Below, piece after piece: positions 7,639-15,473 of a stretch of 64,000 nt of DNA. Origin of the DNA: JAAXGX01 sp965221595 (lineage in GTDB: Bacteria > Acidobacteriota > Vicinamibacteria > Vicinamibacterales > UBA8438); NCBI GenBank assembly GCA_965221595.1, contig OZ244900.1, positions 620,001-684,000 of the forward strand, written 5' to 3'. The notes under the pieces are model-generated. The model was not told the origin of the DNA, did not search any database, and saw nothing but the letters and a program-made list of their open reading frames with translations. The first letter of the stretch is position 1. Each line of letters begins with the position of its first letter. A program made the position numbers and the translations under genes.

Positions 7639-7910
7639 TGCGGCTCGGGCGCGTCGTGGGCACCGTCGTCGCGACGCGCAAGAACGCACGGCTCGACGGC
7701 GCCAAGCTGCTGCTCGTCGAGCAGATGACGACGCCCGGCGCCCCGCCGGGACCGGTGACCCTGGCGGTGGATGCCGCCCAGGCGGGGGTCGGCGACACGG
7801 TGCTGCTGCTGCTTGAGGGACGCGCGGCGGGCGCGGCGCTGGGCCGGCGCGCCGCGCCCGTGGACGCGGCGGTCGTAGGTATCGTCGACGCCATCGAGAC
7901 GGATTCCTGA
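7638..7910 (+). CDS. BMC-P (EutN/CcmL) pentameric shell vertex protein, copy 3
   Basis: 90-residue EutN/CcmL-family protein. Starts MRLGRVVGTVVATRKN; contains AKLLLVEQMTTPG, LAVDAAQAGVGDTVLLL and the ending DAAVVGIVDAIETDS. It overlaps copy 2 at TGATG, so the two are translationally coupled. Three BMC-P paralogues in tandem are more than a closed shell strictly needs, and suggest mixed vertices or specialised roles. A 22-codon frame begins 4 bases after its stop. Confidence 0.95.
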   Translation: MRLGRVVGTVVATRKNARLDGAKLLLVEQMTTPGAPPGPVTLAVDAAQAGVGDTVLLLLEGRAAGAALGRRAAPVDAAVVGIVDAIETDS

Positions 7911-7913
7911 GCC

Positions 7914-7982
7914 ATGGCCGATGCCCTCGCGGTCCTGGGCGGCGAGCCGCCGCTCACGCCGCTCGCACCCCGGCAGCCGTGA
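7914..7982 (+). pseudogene. possible truncated start of a DegT/DnrJ/EryC1-type aminotransferase
   Basis: A 22-codon frame (ATG 7914 to TGA 7980-7982) reads MADALAVLGGEP...TPLAPRQP. The pattern hydrophobic-L-GG-x-P near the N-terminus followed by a Pro-rich stretch is how many PLP-dependent DegT/DnrJ/EryC1/StrS aminotransferases begin. Nothing of the remaining 350-400 residues is present; nth follows at once. Position 4 bases after the third shell gene fits a former operon member lost by deletion. It could also be a real short peptide or chance; the identification is inference from a short match. Confidence 0.35.
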
Positions 7983-7986
7983 GCAC

Positions 7987-8694
7987 ATGGCCGGACGCTC
8001 CCCTTCTGCGCCTCCGGGCAGTGCCTCCGTCGACGCAGTCATGCGCCGCCTGCGGCGAGCGATTGCGCGCCTGGAAGATCCTGCGGTGGAGAAGATCGCG
8101 GACGAGCAGAAAGGCGATCCCTTCCAGGTCCTGATCGCCACCATGCTGTCCGCGCAAACGAAGGACGCGGTGACGTTCGCGGCCTCGCAGCGCCTGTTCG
8201 CTCGCGCCACCACCCCGGCGGCGATGCGGCGTCTGGAGGCGCGGGAGATCGAGGAACTGATCTACCCGGCCAGCTTCTATCGCAACAAGGCCAGGCACGT
8301 GCTGGAGGCCTGCCGCCAGCTCATCGAGCGCTTCGGCGGCCGTGTGCCCACCACGATGAAGGAGTTGCTCTCTCTGCCCGGTGTCGGCCGCAAGACGGCC
8401 AACCTGGTGCTCATAGTCGCGCACAGCAGCGCCGACAACATCTGCGTCGACACGCACGTGCACCGCATCGCGAACCGTCTCGGCTGGGTGCGGACCCGCA
8501 CGCCGGAGCAGACCGAGGAGGCGCTGTACACCGCTGCGCCTCGCAGGTGGTGGGCGTCGATCAACCTGTATCTGGTGAGCTGGGGCCAGAACGTCTGCCG
8601 GCCGGTCTATCCGCTGTGCGACGCTTGTGACCTGGGTCGGTTGTGCCCCCGCATCGGCGTGACGCGGGTCGGCCGCGCGCCGGGCGGCTCGTAG
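7987..8694 (+). CDS. nth: endonuclease III (DNA glycosylase/AP lyase)
   Basis: Base-excision repair enzyme removing oxidised pyrimidines. 235 residues with MLSAQTKDAV (DNA-binding helix), the helix-hairpin-helix LPGVGRKTANLV containing the catalytic Lys, the catalytic Asp in VDTHVHRIANRLGW, and a C-terminal [4Fe-4S] site with C-x6-C-x2-C-x5-C spacing (CRPVYPLCDACDLGRLC). ATG 7987 gives a short Ser/Pro extension; ATG 8041 (MRRLRRAIARL) is an alternative closer to family length. The context (BMC locus before, queuosine genes after) says nothing about function. Confidence 0.93.
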   Translation: MAGRSPSAPPGSASVDAVMRRLRRAIARLEDPAVEKIADEQKGDPFQVLIATMLSAQTKDAVTFAASQRLFARATTPAAMRRLEAREIEELIYPASFYRNKARHVLEACRQLIERFGGRVPTTMKELLSLPGVGRKTANLVLIVAHSSADNICVDTHVHRIANRLGWVRTRTPEQTEEALYTAAPRRWWASINLYLVSWGQNVCRPVYPLCDACDLGRLCPRIGVTRVGRAPGGS

Positions 8695-8780
8695 CGCAGC
8701 GTCACGTCGGGCAGGGCCGCGCCCCTCCTGGCCCGGACCGCCATCGTCTACAATCGATCGAGTCGCCGCACGCGCGCCTG

Positions 8781-9422
8781 ATGCTGACCGTCAACGAGAT
8801 CTTTCATTCGATTCAAGGCGAGTCGAGCTATGCGGGCCGGCCCTGCGTGTTCGTGCGCCTGACCGGCTGCAACCTGCGCTGTTCGTGGTGCGACACGGCC
8901 TACGCGTTCGACGCGGGCCGCCCGGTCTCGGTCGACGACGTACTGGGCGCCGTGGAGGCCTACGACTGTCCGCTGGTGGAGATCACGGGCGGCGAGCCGT
9001 TGCTGCAGCCCGACGTCTATCCGTTGATGGACCGGCTGCTTGGGGTGGGCAAGACGGTGCTGCTCGAGACCGGCGGCCAGATCGACATCGCGGATGTGCC
9101 CGCCGCGGTCGTCAAGGTGGTGGACGTCAAGTGTCCCGGCAGTGGCGAGGCGGCACGCAACGCCTGGACCAACCTGGAGCACCTCGCGGCGCACGACGAG
9201 GTGAAGTTCGTGATCCGCGACCGCACCGATTACGAATTCGCCCGCGACGTCCTGCGCCGGCATGGGCTGGATCGCCGCTGTGCGGCCGTACTGCTGTCGC
9301 CCGTGCACCGGGTCCTGGACCCCCGGCGTCTGGCCGCCTGGTCGCTCGAGGACCGGCTCCCGGCGCGGGTCCAGATTCAGCTCCACAAGTACGTGTGGGG
9401 CGACGACGCCCGCGGGGTGTAG
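8781..9422 (+). CDS. queE: 7-carboxy-7-deazaguanine synthase (radical SAM)
   Basis: Radical-SAM enzyme converting 6-carboxy-tetrahydropterin to 7-carboxy-7-deazaguanine in queuosine/preQ0 synthesis. 213 residues; starts MLTVNEIFHSIQGESSYAGR as QueE does; cluster cysteines C30, C34 and C37 in GCNLRCSWCDTAYAF; ITGGEPLLQ near 73 is the SAM-binding GGE motif; it ends with QLHKYVW. ATG 8781 is the family start. A TACAAT hexamer at 8749-8754 might be a -10, but no good -35 precedes it. Followed 21 bases later by queC. Confidence 0.96.
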   Translation: MLTVNEIFHSIQGESSYAGRPCVFVRLTGCNLRCSWCDTAYAFDAGRPVSVDDVLGAVEAYDCPLVEITGGEPLLQPDVYPLMDRLLGVGKTVLLETGGQIDIADVPAAVVKVVDVKCPGSGEAARNAWTNLEHLAAHDEVKFVIRDRTDYEFARDVLRRHGLDRRCAAVLLSPVHRVLDPRRLAAWSLEDRLPARVQIQLHKYVWGDDARGV

Positions 9423-9443
9423 TGTGCGGGCGCCAAGCTCGCC

Positions 9444-10145
9444 ATGACCGGTGCACGCAGGGCCGTCGTGCTGCTGAGCGGCGGCCTGGATTCGTACACC
9501 ACCGCCGCCATCGCGGCCGGGGAGGGGTTCCGGCTGCATGCCCTGACCGTGCGCTACGGTCAGGTGCACGACGACGAGCTGGCCGCCGCCCGGCGCGTCG
9601 CGCGCGCGCTCGGCATTCGCGAGCATCTCGAGCTGGACGTCGACCTGGCGTCGATCGGCGGGTCGGCCCTCACCGGGAGCCTGCCGGTGCCGCTCGACCG
9701 GCCGGCCGACTCCGCGGAGATCCCTGCCACCTACGTGCCCGCGCGCAACACCGTGCTGCTGGCGCTGGCGCTGGGCTGGGCGGAGGTGCTGGGGGCCCGC
9801 GATCTGTTCATCGGAGTGAACGCGGTGGACTACTCCGGCTATCCCGACTGCCGGCCGGCGTACATCGCGGCGTTCGAGCGGCTCGCCGCCCTGGCGACCC
9901 GGGCCGGCGTGGAGGGCGCAGCGTTCCGGGTGCACGCGCCGCTGATCAGGCTAAGCAAGGCGGACATCATTCGCCGCGGTGTGGCGCTGGGCCTCGACTA
10001 CGGGTTGACGCACAGTTGCTACAACCCGGTCCCGGGCGGGCGGCCCTGCGGGCGCTGCGACAGTTGCCGGCTGCGGGCGGGCGGCTTCGACGAGGCGGGG
10101 GTGCCGGACCCGCTGCGCGCCGGCGGCCGGGAGTCCGCGCCGTAG
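9444..10145 (+). CDS. queC: 7-cyano-7-deazaguanine synthase
   Basis: ATP-dependent enzyme turning carboxy-deazaguanine into preQ0, the step after QueE. 233 residues: PP-loop SGGLDS at 12-17, YVPARNTVLLALAL near 94-107, GVNAVDYSGYPDCRP, and the C-terminal zinc site (SCYN...GGRPCGRCDSC). Residues after about 215 are variable; the last ones, GRESAP, and the TAG stop lie in a type A repeat (10129-10145). queD and queF are not in the window. Confidence 0.96.
   Translation: MTGARRAVVLLSGGLDSYTTAAIAAGEGFRLHALTVRYGQVHDDELAAARRVARALGIREHLELDVDLASIGGSALTGSLPVPLDRPADSAEIPATYVPARNTVLLALALGWAEVLGARDLFIGVNAVDYSGYPDCRPAYIAAFERLAALATRAGVEGAAFRVHAPLIRLSKADIIRRGVALGLDYGLTHSCYNPVPGGRPCGRCDSCRLRAGGFDEAGVPDPLRAGGRESAP
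10129..10145 (+). repeat. type A repeat half-site at the queC stop
   Basis: GGGAGTCCGCGCCGTAG, closely matching the left arm of the pdxJ palindrome (4735-4750) and the hemL one (31877-31859, minus). Its TAG is the queC stop. The right arm is not recognisable here. Confidence 0.45.
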
Positions 10146-10194
10146 ACCGCCGGCGACACCCGCCACAGCGGCAGCGCCCCGCCCGCCGTACGGC

Positions 10195-11547
10195 TCAGTC
10201 CTCGTCCAGCAGCGCGTCGAGCGCGTCGAGCGCGTCGTCGAATGCCTGGCTGTCGATCTGCCCCGCCCCGCTCTCGTCGCCGCGGACGGCATACGTATCC
10301 TCGCCCGACCGCCAGACGGTGACCTGCTCCTCGGTGTCGTCGTCGCCGAACTGCGCGCGGATGGTGGCTGCCACCTGCTCGGGCCCCAGCCCAGCCTCGG
10401 CGCGGGACGCCACGAACGATTCGGCCCGCAGGACCGATACCTGCGACAGGAGGTTGTCCATGTCCGCGCGGGGCACCTCGGCCGAACCCGGCTCGGTGCG
10501 GCGCCACACGTCTTCTTCGTCGTCCGCTTCAGCCTCGACCTTCTCGAAAGCGACTGCGCCGTCCGGACGTTCGATCGCGAGCCGGGTGGCGTTGAAGGAG
10601 CGGAAGGCGAACATGCCCTTGCGGCGGTACTCGGCCGCCTCGCGCTCGAGGCTCGTTGCAAGCGACGCTTCGATGGTGAACACGAGCGGCCGTGAGGCGT
10701 CGCGGGCATAGCGCGTGCCGTCCTCCGTCTCGGCACCCACCTGCAGCGTCGCGGTGGCGCTGCCCGCGCTCAGCGCCACGGAGATGGTCGGCTGGGCGAG
10801 GCCGAACGACTTGAGTGCGTCGGGGCTCTCGCTCTCCACGGAACGCATGCGGCCACTGCTCAGCGAGCCGATCAGACCCTCGACCGTGCTGAAGTCGGCG
10901 CCCGCCGTGAGCGGCTCGACTATCTGCCAGTCGTCCCCGTCCTGGACGAAGCGGATGATGCGGTCGCCGGCCGTGATCTCCAGGCCGTCCAGACCGTCGC
11001 GCTCGAAATCGAGGACGGTCTTGTCGCGCAGGTCGAACGTCGTCTTGTCGAACGTGCTGTCGAGATAGCCGGCGATAAGGAACACGCGATCGCCGTCGGC
11101 GAGCTTCGCGTAGCGATCGCCGCCCGTGGGCGTCTGGTCGCCGATGAGCAGCCGCCGGGGCGCTTCGGCGTCGGCCAGCGTGAAGCCGATGTCGAGCGCC
11201 GGCTCGGCGAGGCCGAAGGGCTCGAGGTCGACGGCGGTTTCCTCCACGACCCGCTGCACCTCCAGCGACGCGAGCGTCGACGCGATGGACGACGTGGCGC
11301 TGTCGTCGGCGGCTGTCTGCACCGGGGCAACCATTTCCCAGGCGCCGTCCGCGCGGCGCAGCTCGGTGACCGCATCCGGCCCGACGCCCACCCGCAGCTC
11401 GGCGACGTCGTCGGCTTCGAAGTCGAAGAGCTGCTCGTTCGGCTCCGAATCGGATGCCGGAGGGCGGTGGCGTTCGAAGAAAAAGATGTACCCGCCCAGG
11501 CCGAGAGCTACCACCAGCAGCACGAGCGTCGATCGCAGGCCGCGCAT
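10195..11547 (-). CDS. DUF4340-type protein of an ABC export operon
   Basis: 450 residues. One N-terminal membrane helix (STLVLLVVALGLGGYIFFF) then a long soluble beta-rich region with repeated segments of the kind ...GDRIIRFVQDGDDWQIVEPLTAGAD...VEGLIGSL..., which is the DUF4340 pattern (two similar halves). Such genes regularly follow the GldF/GldG-type genes of an ABC system, as here: it starts 3 bases after the gldG-like stop. Function unknown; probably the extracytoplasmic partner of the permease/GldG pair. Converges on queC with a 49-base gap. Confidence 0.8.
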   Translation of the reverse strand: MRGLRSTLVLLVVALGLGGYIFFFERHRPPASDSEPNEQLFDFEADDVAELRVGVGPDAVTELRRADGAWEMVAPVQTAADDSATSSIASTLASLEVQRVVEETAVDLEPFGLAEPALDIGFTLADAEAPRRLLIGDQTPTGGDRYAKLADGDRVFLIAGYLDSTFDKTTFDLRDKTVLDFERDGLDGLEITAGDRIIRFVQDGDDWQIVEPLTAGADFSTVEGLIGSLSSGRMRSVESESPDALKSFGLAQPTISVALSAGSATATLQVGAETEDGTRYARDASRPLVFTIEASLATSLEREAAEYRRKGMFAFRSFNATRLAIERPDGAVAFEKVEAEADDEEDVWRRTEPGSAEVPRADMDNLLSQVSVLRAESFVASRAEAGLGPEQVAATIRAQFGDDDTEEQVTVWRSGEDTYAVRGDESGAGQIDSQAFDDALDALDALLDED

Positions 11548-11550
11548 GAG

Positions 11551-13209
11551 CTAGCGCCTCCGCCACCAGGTGTACACACCGGTGCCGAAGATGAGGCCCG
11601 GAATGAGGATGAGTGAGGCCACCTGGATCCGGAACTGCTGGTCCGCGGTCAGCGTGATGCGGCGGTCCGCCGGCTCGCGGGGGCGGATGGAGATCAGGTT
11701 CTCCTGCTCGGTGAGCCAGTTCACCGCGTTGAGCAGGAGGTCGCGGTTGCCCTGGATGCCGAGCGAGCCGTTGGCGGCGAAGTCCGAGTCGCCGAAGACC
11801 GCGACGCGCGCCTCGGACGGACCCTCGTCCACCTCCGCCGCGTCGTTCCCGCCGTCGCCGCCCGCCTCCGCTGCGTCCTCGCCGCCGTCGTCATCGGTTC
11901 CCGACGTCCCGGCGGCGTCCGCGGGCTCGCCGGCCGGCGGGGTCTCGACCTCCACCGCCACAGCGGCGGCGATCGAGATCGGTCCCGGCACGTCGCCCGC
12001 CTCGACCTCCATCGCGACCTCGCCGCTGGTCAGGTCGAGGTTGCTTTCGGCCCAGCTTCGCGGCGATGTCTCCACGAACGACGTCGCCACGCGGTCGCCG
12101 GTCCCGCCGGCTGCCGGCTTGACCGAGCGCGCGAGCGGAAACGCCGTCAGCAGCGCGAAGCGGTCCGTGATGGGGTGCGGTGGGTACGACGCGGCGACCG
12201 GCACGGTGGCGTCGGTGCCCAGGAGCTGACCAACCCCGCTGATGTCGACCACCAGGTCGCGGCCCACCTCGATGCCCCACTCCGCGATGAGGCCGAGCAG
12301 GTTGTCGCGGCTGGGGGCGTCCGGCCCATCCGGCGGATCGACCAGGAAGAGCATCTTCCCGCCCCCTTCGAGGTAGGTACGCAGCAGCTCGACCTCGGCG
12401 GGCAGCAGGTCCGTGGCCGGACCCGCGACCACGAGGACGGCGGCGTCGGCCGGAACCGCGCCGGCCTGCGACAGGATGACGGTCTCGACCGACAGGTTGT
12501 CGAGCCGCAGGGCGTCGGCCAGCGCGCTGTAGCCGTCGCGCTCGGTGCTCGTCGGCAGCCGCTCGCCGTGTCCTTGCAGGAAGTACGCCTTGCGCTCCTC
12601 GCCCTCCACTGCCTTGATCAGGGCGTTGGTCAGCTCCTGCTCCTGGTCGGACACGACCCGCTCGACGCGTCCGTCGTAGTCGAAGACGACCGTGCCGTAC
12701 GACTGGACCTCGTACTGCCGCGCCAGCCCCGGGTTGCGGTCGACGTCGATGAACTCGAGCGACACCTGACTCGATGTGTATTCGTACTCGGCCAGCCGAT
12801 CGCGGTAGCGGGGGAAGTCGAACTCCTGGGCGAACACCATCACGCGGATGGGCGACTCCAGCGACTCGAGGATGCGCACCGTCTGGTCGGAGAGCGAGTA
12901 CTGCCCCGCCGCGGTGAGATCCCAGCGTTTGTTCTGGCGTGCGAGGACGTAGTTCGTGCCCACCAGGATGGCCACGCCGAGCAGCACGCCGGACGTGGCG
13001 AGCGTGCCGTAGCGTGCCTGCCGCCGCTCGAACAGCGCGGCGATGCTGCGCCACTGTCCCAGACCGTAGACCGCGATGAGCGCCACGCCGGCGACCAGCG
13101 CCCACCACCACAGCTCCTGACGTTCCGGCACGACGAACCGGGCCACCATGCCGGCCGCGACGACCGCGACGCCGACCCAGCCCAGTGCTCCGAGGACTTT
13201 GTGCACCAT
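11551..13209 (-). CDS. GldG-like ABC system extracytoplasmic protein
   Basis: 552 residues. Two or three N-terminal helices (about 7-28, 36-52, 68-86), a GldG/ABC-2 auxiliary domain with LTAAGQYSLSDQTVRILESL near 100, VLVVAGPATDLLPAEVELLRTYLEGGGKMLFLVDPP near 255-290 (DUF4350/GldG-type), an acidic Gly/Asp/Ala linker around 440-475, a GDSDFAANG segment and one C-terminal helix ending in WWRRR. In gliding bacteroidetes GldG works with GldA/GldF; in non-gliding phyla the same operon is widespread with unknown cargo. Middle gene of a minus-strand operon. Confidence 0.85.
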   Translation of the reverse strand: MVHKVLGALGWVGVAVVAAGMVARFVVPERQELWWWALVAGVALIAVYGLGQWRSIAALFERRQARYGTLATSGVLLGVAILVGTNYVLARQNKRWDLTAAGQYSLSDQTVRILESLESPIRVMVFAQEFDFPRYRDRLAEYEYTSSQVSLEFIDVDRNPGLARQYEVQSYGTVVFDYDGRVERVVSDQEQELTNALIKAVEGEERKAYFLQGHGERLPTSTERDGYSALADALRLDNLSVETVILSQAGAVPADAAVLVVAGPATDLLPAEVELLRTYLEGGGKMLFLVDPPDGPDAPSRDNLLGLIAEWGIEVGRDLVVDISGVGQLLGTDATVPVAASYPPHPITDRFALLTAFPLARSVKPAAGGTGDRVATSFVETSPRSWAESNLDLTSGEVAMEVEAGDVPGPISIAAAVAVEVETPPAGEPADAAGTSGTDDDGGEDAAEAGGDGGNDAAEVDEGPSEARVAVFGDSDFAANGSLGIQGNRDLLLNAVNWLTEQENLISIRPREPADRRITLTADQQFRIQVASLILIPGLIFGTGVYTWWRRR

Positions 13210-13216
13210 GAGTCCG

Positions 13217-13990
13217 CTACCCCCGCCACCGCTCGCTGTCCACCGACTTGACGGTGAGGAAGAGTCCGAATGTGATGAAGCTGACGTAGTACGCGAGATG
13301 CTTCGTGTCGATCACGCCCTTCGAGAAGTCGTCGAAGTGGTCGAGGAGCGACAGGTAGGCCAGCACGCTGGTTGTGGTGGAGCCGCTCGAGGGCTCGCCC
13401 ATCCAGCTCACGACCCAGAACATGAGCAGCACGCCGAAGGTCACCACGCCCGCGACCATCTGGTTTCGCGACGCGCTCGAGATGAGCAGCCCGACCGAGA
13501 TGAACGAGCCGCCCATCAGCCACAAGCCCAGGTAGCCGCTCAGGATGGGGGCGAGCTCGGGTTCCCCGTAGATGAAGAGCATGCCGACGTGCACGAGCGT
13601 GACGCCCAGCATGGCAGTGAACAGCGCCAGCGCGCCGAAGAACTTGCCCAGGATGATCTGCAGCCCCGTCAACGGTGACGAGAGCAGCAGTTCGATTGTG
13701 CCCGAGCGCTTCTCCTCCGCGTAGCTGCGGCTCGTCAGCATCGGCAGGACGAGCAGCATGACGACGGCCGTGTTGCCGAACAGGGGGCGCATCATGTACT
13801 CGTTGATGTTGACCGCCTGCGGCCCGCCCATGCCCATGCCGGCCTGCATGCTCACGCGCACGATGAAGTTCAGGCTGACGATGAAGAACCAGCCGTAGAT
13901 GATCGCGAACAGGCCGATCAGGGCGTACGCCATCGGCGAGACGAAGTACTGCCGCAGCTCCTTCTGGGCAATCGCGAGGATGTTGCTCAT
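13217..13990 (-). CDS. ABC-2 type permease (GldF-like)
   Basis: 257 residues with six predicted membrane helices; begins MSNILAIAQKELRQYFVSPMAY, the classic ABC-2/GldF start, and contains TSRSYAEEKRSGTIELLLSSPL, which is typical of the coupling region. It supplies the membrane channel for the ATPase encoded just upstream; its ATG at 13990 overlaps that gene's TGA (ATGA). A much longer frame through the ATPase gene is open but is only a shadow. Substrate unknown. Confidence 0.92.
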   Translation of the reverse strand: MSNILAIAQKELRQYFVSPMAYALIGLFAIIYGWFFIVSLNFIVRVSMQAGMGMGGPQAVNINEYMMRPLFGNTAVVMLLVLPMLTSRSYAEEKRSGTIELLLSSPLTGLQIILGKFFGALALFTAMLGVTLVHVGMLFIYGEPELAPILSGYLGLWLMGGSFISVGLLISSASRNQMVAGVVTFGVLLMFWVVSWMGEPSSGSTTTSVLAYLSLLDHFDDFSKGVIDTKHLAYYVSFITFGLFLTVKSVDSERWRG

Positions 13991-15012
13991 GTCCGGTCCT
14001 CCGTCGTGTCCGCAGGCTGTGCTTCCGGTGTCGTCTCCGCTTCCGGCTCCGGCTCGATGTCGGCGCTCTCGTCCTTCGGTTCCTCCGACGTCGTCAGTTG
14101 CAGGAACACGTCCTCGAGACTCACCCGCAGCGGGCTGAGCTCGAGCAGTCCCCAGCCGTTCGAGACGACGGCCCGCGCGAGCTCGCGCCGCACGTCGCTG
14201 CCGCGCTCGCTCCGGACGTCCAGAACGCACGCGTCGTCGGCCGCCTCGGCGACGGTCACGCCGCTCACCCCGGGCACCGCCGCCAGCGCCGGCTCGGGGT
14301 CCGCGCCGAGCGGATCGATCACCAGACGGACCGTCTCCGCGCCGCCCAGCCGTTCGGTGAGGTTCGCCGGCGTGTCGACCGCGACGACCCGGCCCCGGTT
14401 GATGATGATGACGCTCTGGCAGGTCTGCGCGACCTCCGGCAGGATGTGGGTGCTCAGGACGATGGTGTGGTCCCCCGCCAAGTCCTTGATGAGTTCGCGC
14501 GTCTCGATGATCTGCTTGGGGTCGAGGCCCGCCGTCGGCTCGTCGAGGATGAGCACGTCCGGATTGTGCAGAATGGCCTGCGCCAGTCCGACGCGCTGGC
14601 GGTAGCCCTTGGAGAGCTTGCCGCAGTGGCGGTCGGCCATGTCCGCGACGCTGGTGCGCGCCATCGCGCCCGCCACCCGCTCGCGCCGCTCCGCGGACCC
14701 GATGCCGTTGATGCGCGCCGCAAACGTCAGATACTCGCGGACCGTCATGTCGGGATACAGCGGCGGCGTCTCGGGCAGATACCCGGTCCGGCGCTTGGCT
14801 TCGACCGGCTCCTCGAAGACGTCGTACCCCGCGACGAGCGCCGCACCTTCGGTCGCCGGGATACAGCCCGTCAGGATCCGCATCGTCGTGGTCTTGCCCG
14901 CTCCGTTGGGACCGAGAAAACCGAGGATCTGACCGGATTCGACGCGAAAGCTGACGTCGTCGACCGCGGTCACCGGTCCATACCGTTTCGTGACGTGCTG
15001 CACCTCGATCAC
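13987..15012 (-). CDS. ABC transporter ATP-binding protein (GldA-like)
   Basis: 341 residues from GTG 15012, which has AAGGAG 8 bases upstream; an in-frame ATG at 15060 is less likely. Walker A GPNGAGKTT, Q-loop YLPETPPLYP, signature LSKGYRQRVG, Walker B VLILDEPTAGLDP and the switch His (LSTHIL) are all present in the first 200 residues. A C-terminal domain of about 110 residues (DUF4162-like) and a Glu/Pro/Thr-rich tail follow. First gene of the four-gene ABC operon. A promoter-like pair lies at 15145-15174. Confidence 0.93.
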   Translation of the reverse strand: MIEVQHVTKRYGPVTAVDDVSFRVESGQILGFLGPNGAGKTTTMRILTGCIPATEGAALVAGYDVFEEPVEAKRRTGYLPETPPLYPDMTVREYLTFAARINGIGSAERRERVAGAMARTSVADMADRHCGKLSKGYRQRVGLAQAILHNPDVLILDEPTAGLDPKQIIETRELIKDLAGDHTIVLSTHILPEVAQTCQSVIIINRGRVVAVDTPANLTERLGGAETVRLVIDPLGADPEPALAAVPGVSGVTVAEAADDACVLDVRSERGSDVRRELARAVVSNGWGLLELSPLRVSLEDVFLQLTTSEEPKDESADIEPEPEAETTPEAQPADTTEDRT

Positions 15013-15144
15013 GAAGCCTGCTCCTTGCAAGGTGGATGCGAAGGCCGCGGCGCGGCCCACCGGGGAGGCTCCCCAAGGACTTTAGACGTGAGAATACGGA
15101 ATCGGCCGGTCAAGGAGCCTCGATCGGGAGAAAACCGCCCAATC

Positions 15145-15174
15145 GTAATACAGAATGGCCGACGCGGGCGTCAA
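15145..15174 (-). promoter_or_regulatory. putative promoter of the ABC operon
   Basis: Reading the minus strand: TTGACG (15174-15169), 18-bp spacer, TATTAC (15150-15145). Four or five of six bases match at each hexamer. This would give a leader of about 125 bases before GTG 15012, including a small GGGGA/TCCCC hairpin at 15061-15073. Confidence 0.45.
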
Positions 15175-15415
15175 CCGATCGCCGGGCCGCCGCGAGCGCG
15201 GTCGGCATGCCGAGCGTCTGCCGCGGGCTCGCGCGGCGGTCGAAGCTGTTCGGCGCGAGCCGGGAATTCGATCACGATCAGGTCGACGCGCGCGGCCGCG
15301 GACTCGACGGCGCGGCACGGCTCCTGCGCGTGACCCGCGCCGACGACGCGGTGCCCGGCGCCCCGGAGAAGCGGTCGACGACGTCCACTGCGTCGATCGC
15401 AACCAAGACGGTCTT
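15171..15415 (-). pseudogene. decayed response-regulator receiver domain fragment (frameshifted)
   Basis: In the 461-base gap between the ABC operon and the zinc-ribbon gene, two minus-strand frames together look like a receiver domain. 15415-15373 encodes KTVLVAIDAVDVVD (beta-1 and acidic loop). At about 15374 the pattern jumps frame and continues LLRGAGHRVVGAGHAQEP, then VESAAARVDLIVIEF (beta-2 to beta-3), stopping at 15171. The phospho-acceptor Asp would be Glu, part of helix 1 is missing and everything after beta-3 is gone. Read as a dead remnant. In such GC-rich DNA, chance resemblance cannot be excluded. Confidence 0.4.
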
Positions 15416-15438
15416 CGGCGCCGAGACGAGCCCCGTCG

Positions 15439-15444
15439 TATAAT
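15439..15444 (+). promoter_or_regulatory. -10 element upstream of the zinc-ribbon gene
   Basis: A perfect TATAAT 29 bases before ATG 15474. The expected -35 region (about 15414-15421, TTCGGC) is poor, so only the -10 is called. Confidence 0.35.
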
Positions 15445-15473
15445 TCAGGTGATTCGGCACTCTCTTTGCTGTC

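Noticed and set aside
5835..7910. Assignment to a standard ethanolamine, propanediol or carboxysome BMC
   Set aside because: No ammonia lyase, diol dehydratase, RuBisCO or carbonic anhydrase gene is present; only an aldolase accompanies the shell genes.
10195..15012. Idea that the Gld-type operon proves gliding motility
   Set aside because: GldA/F/G-like operons occur in many non-gliding bacteria and no other gliding genes are in the window.
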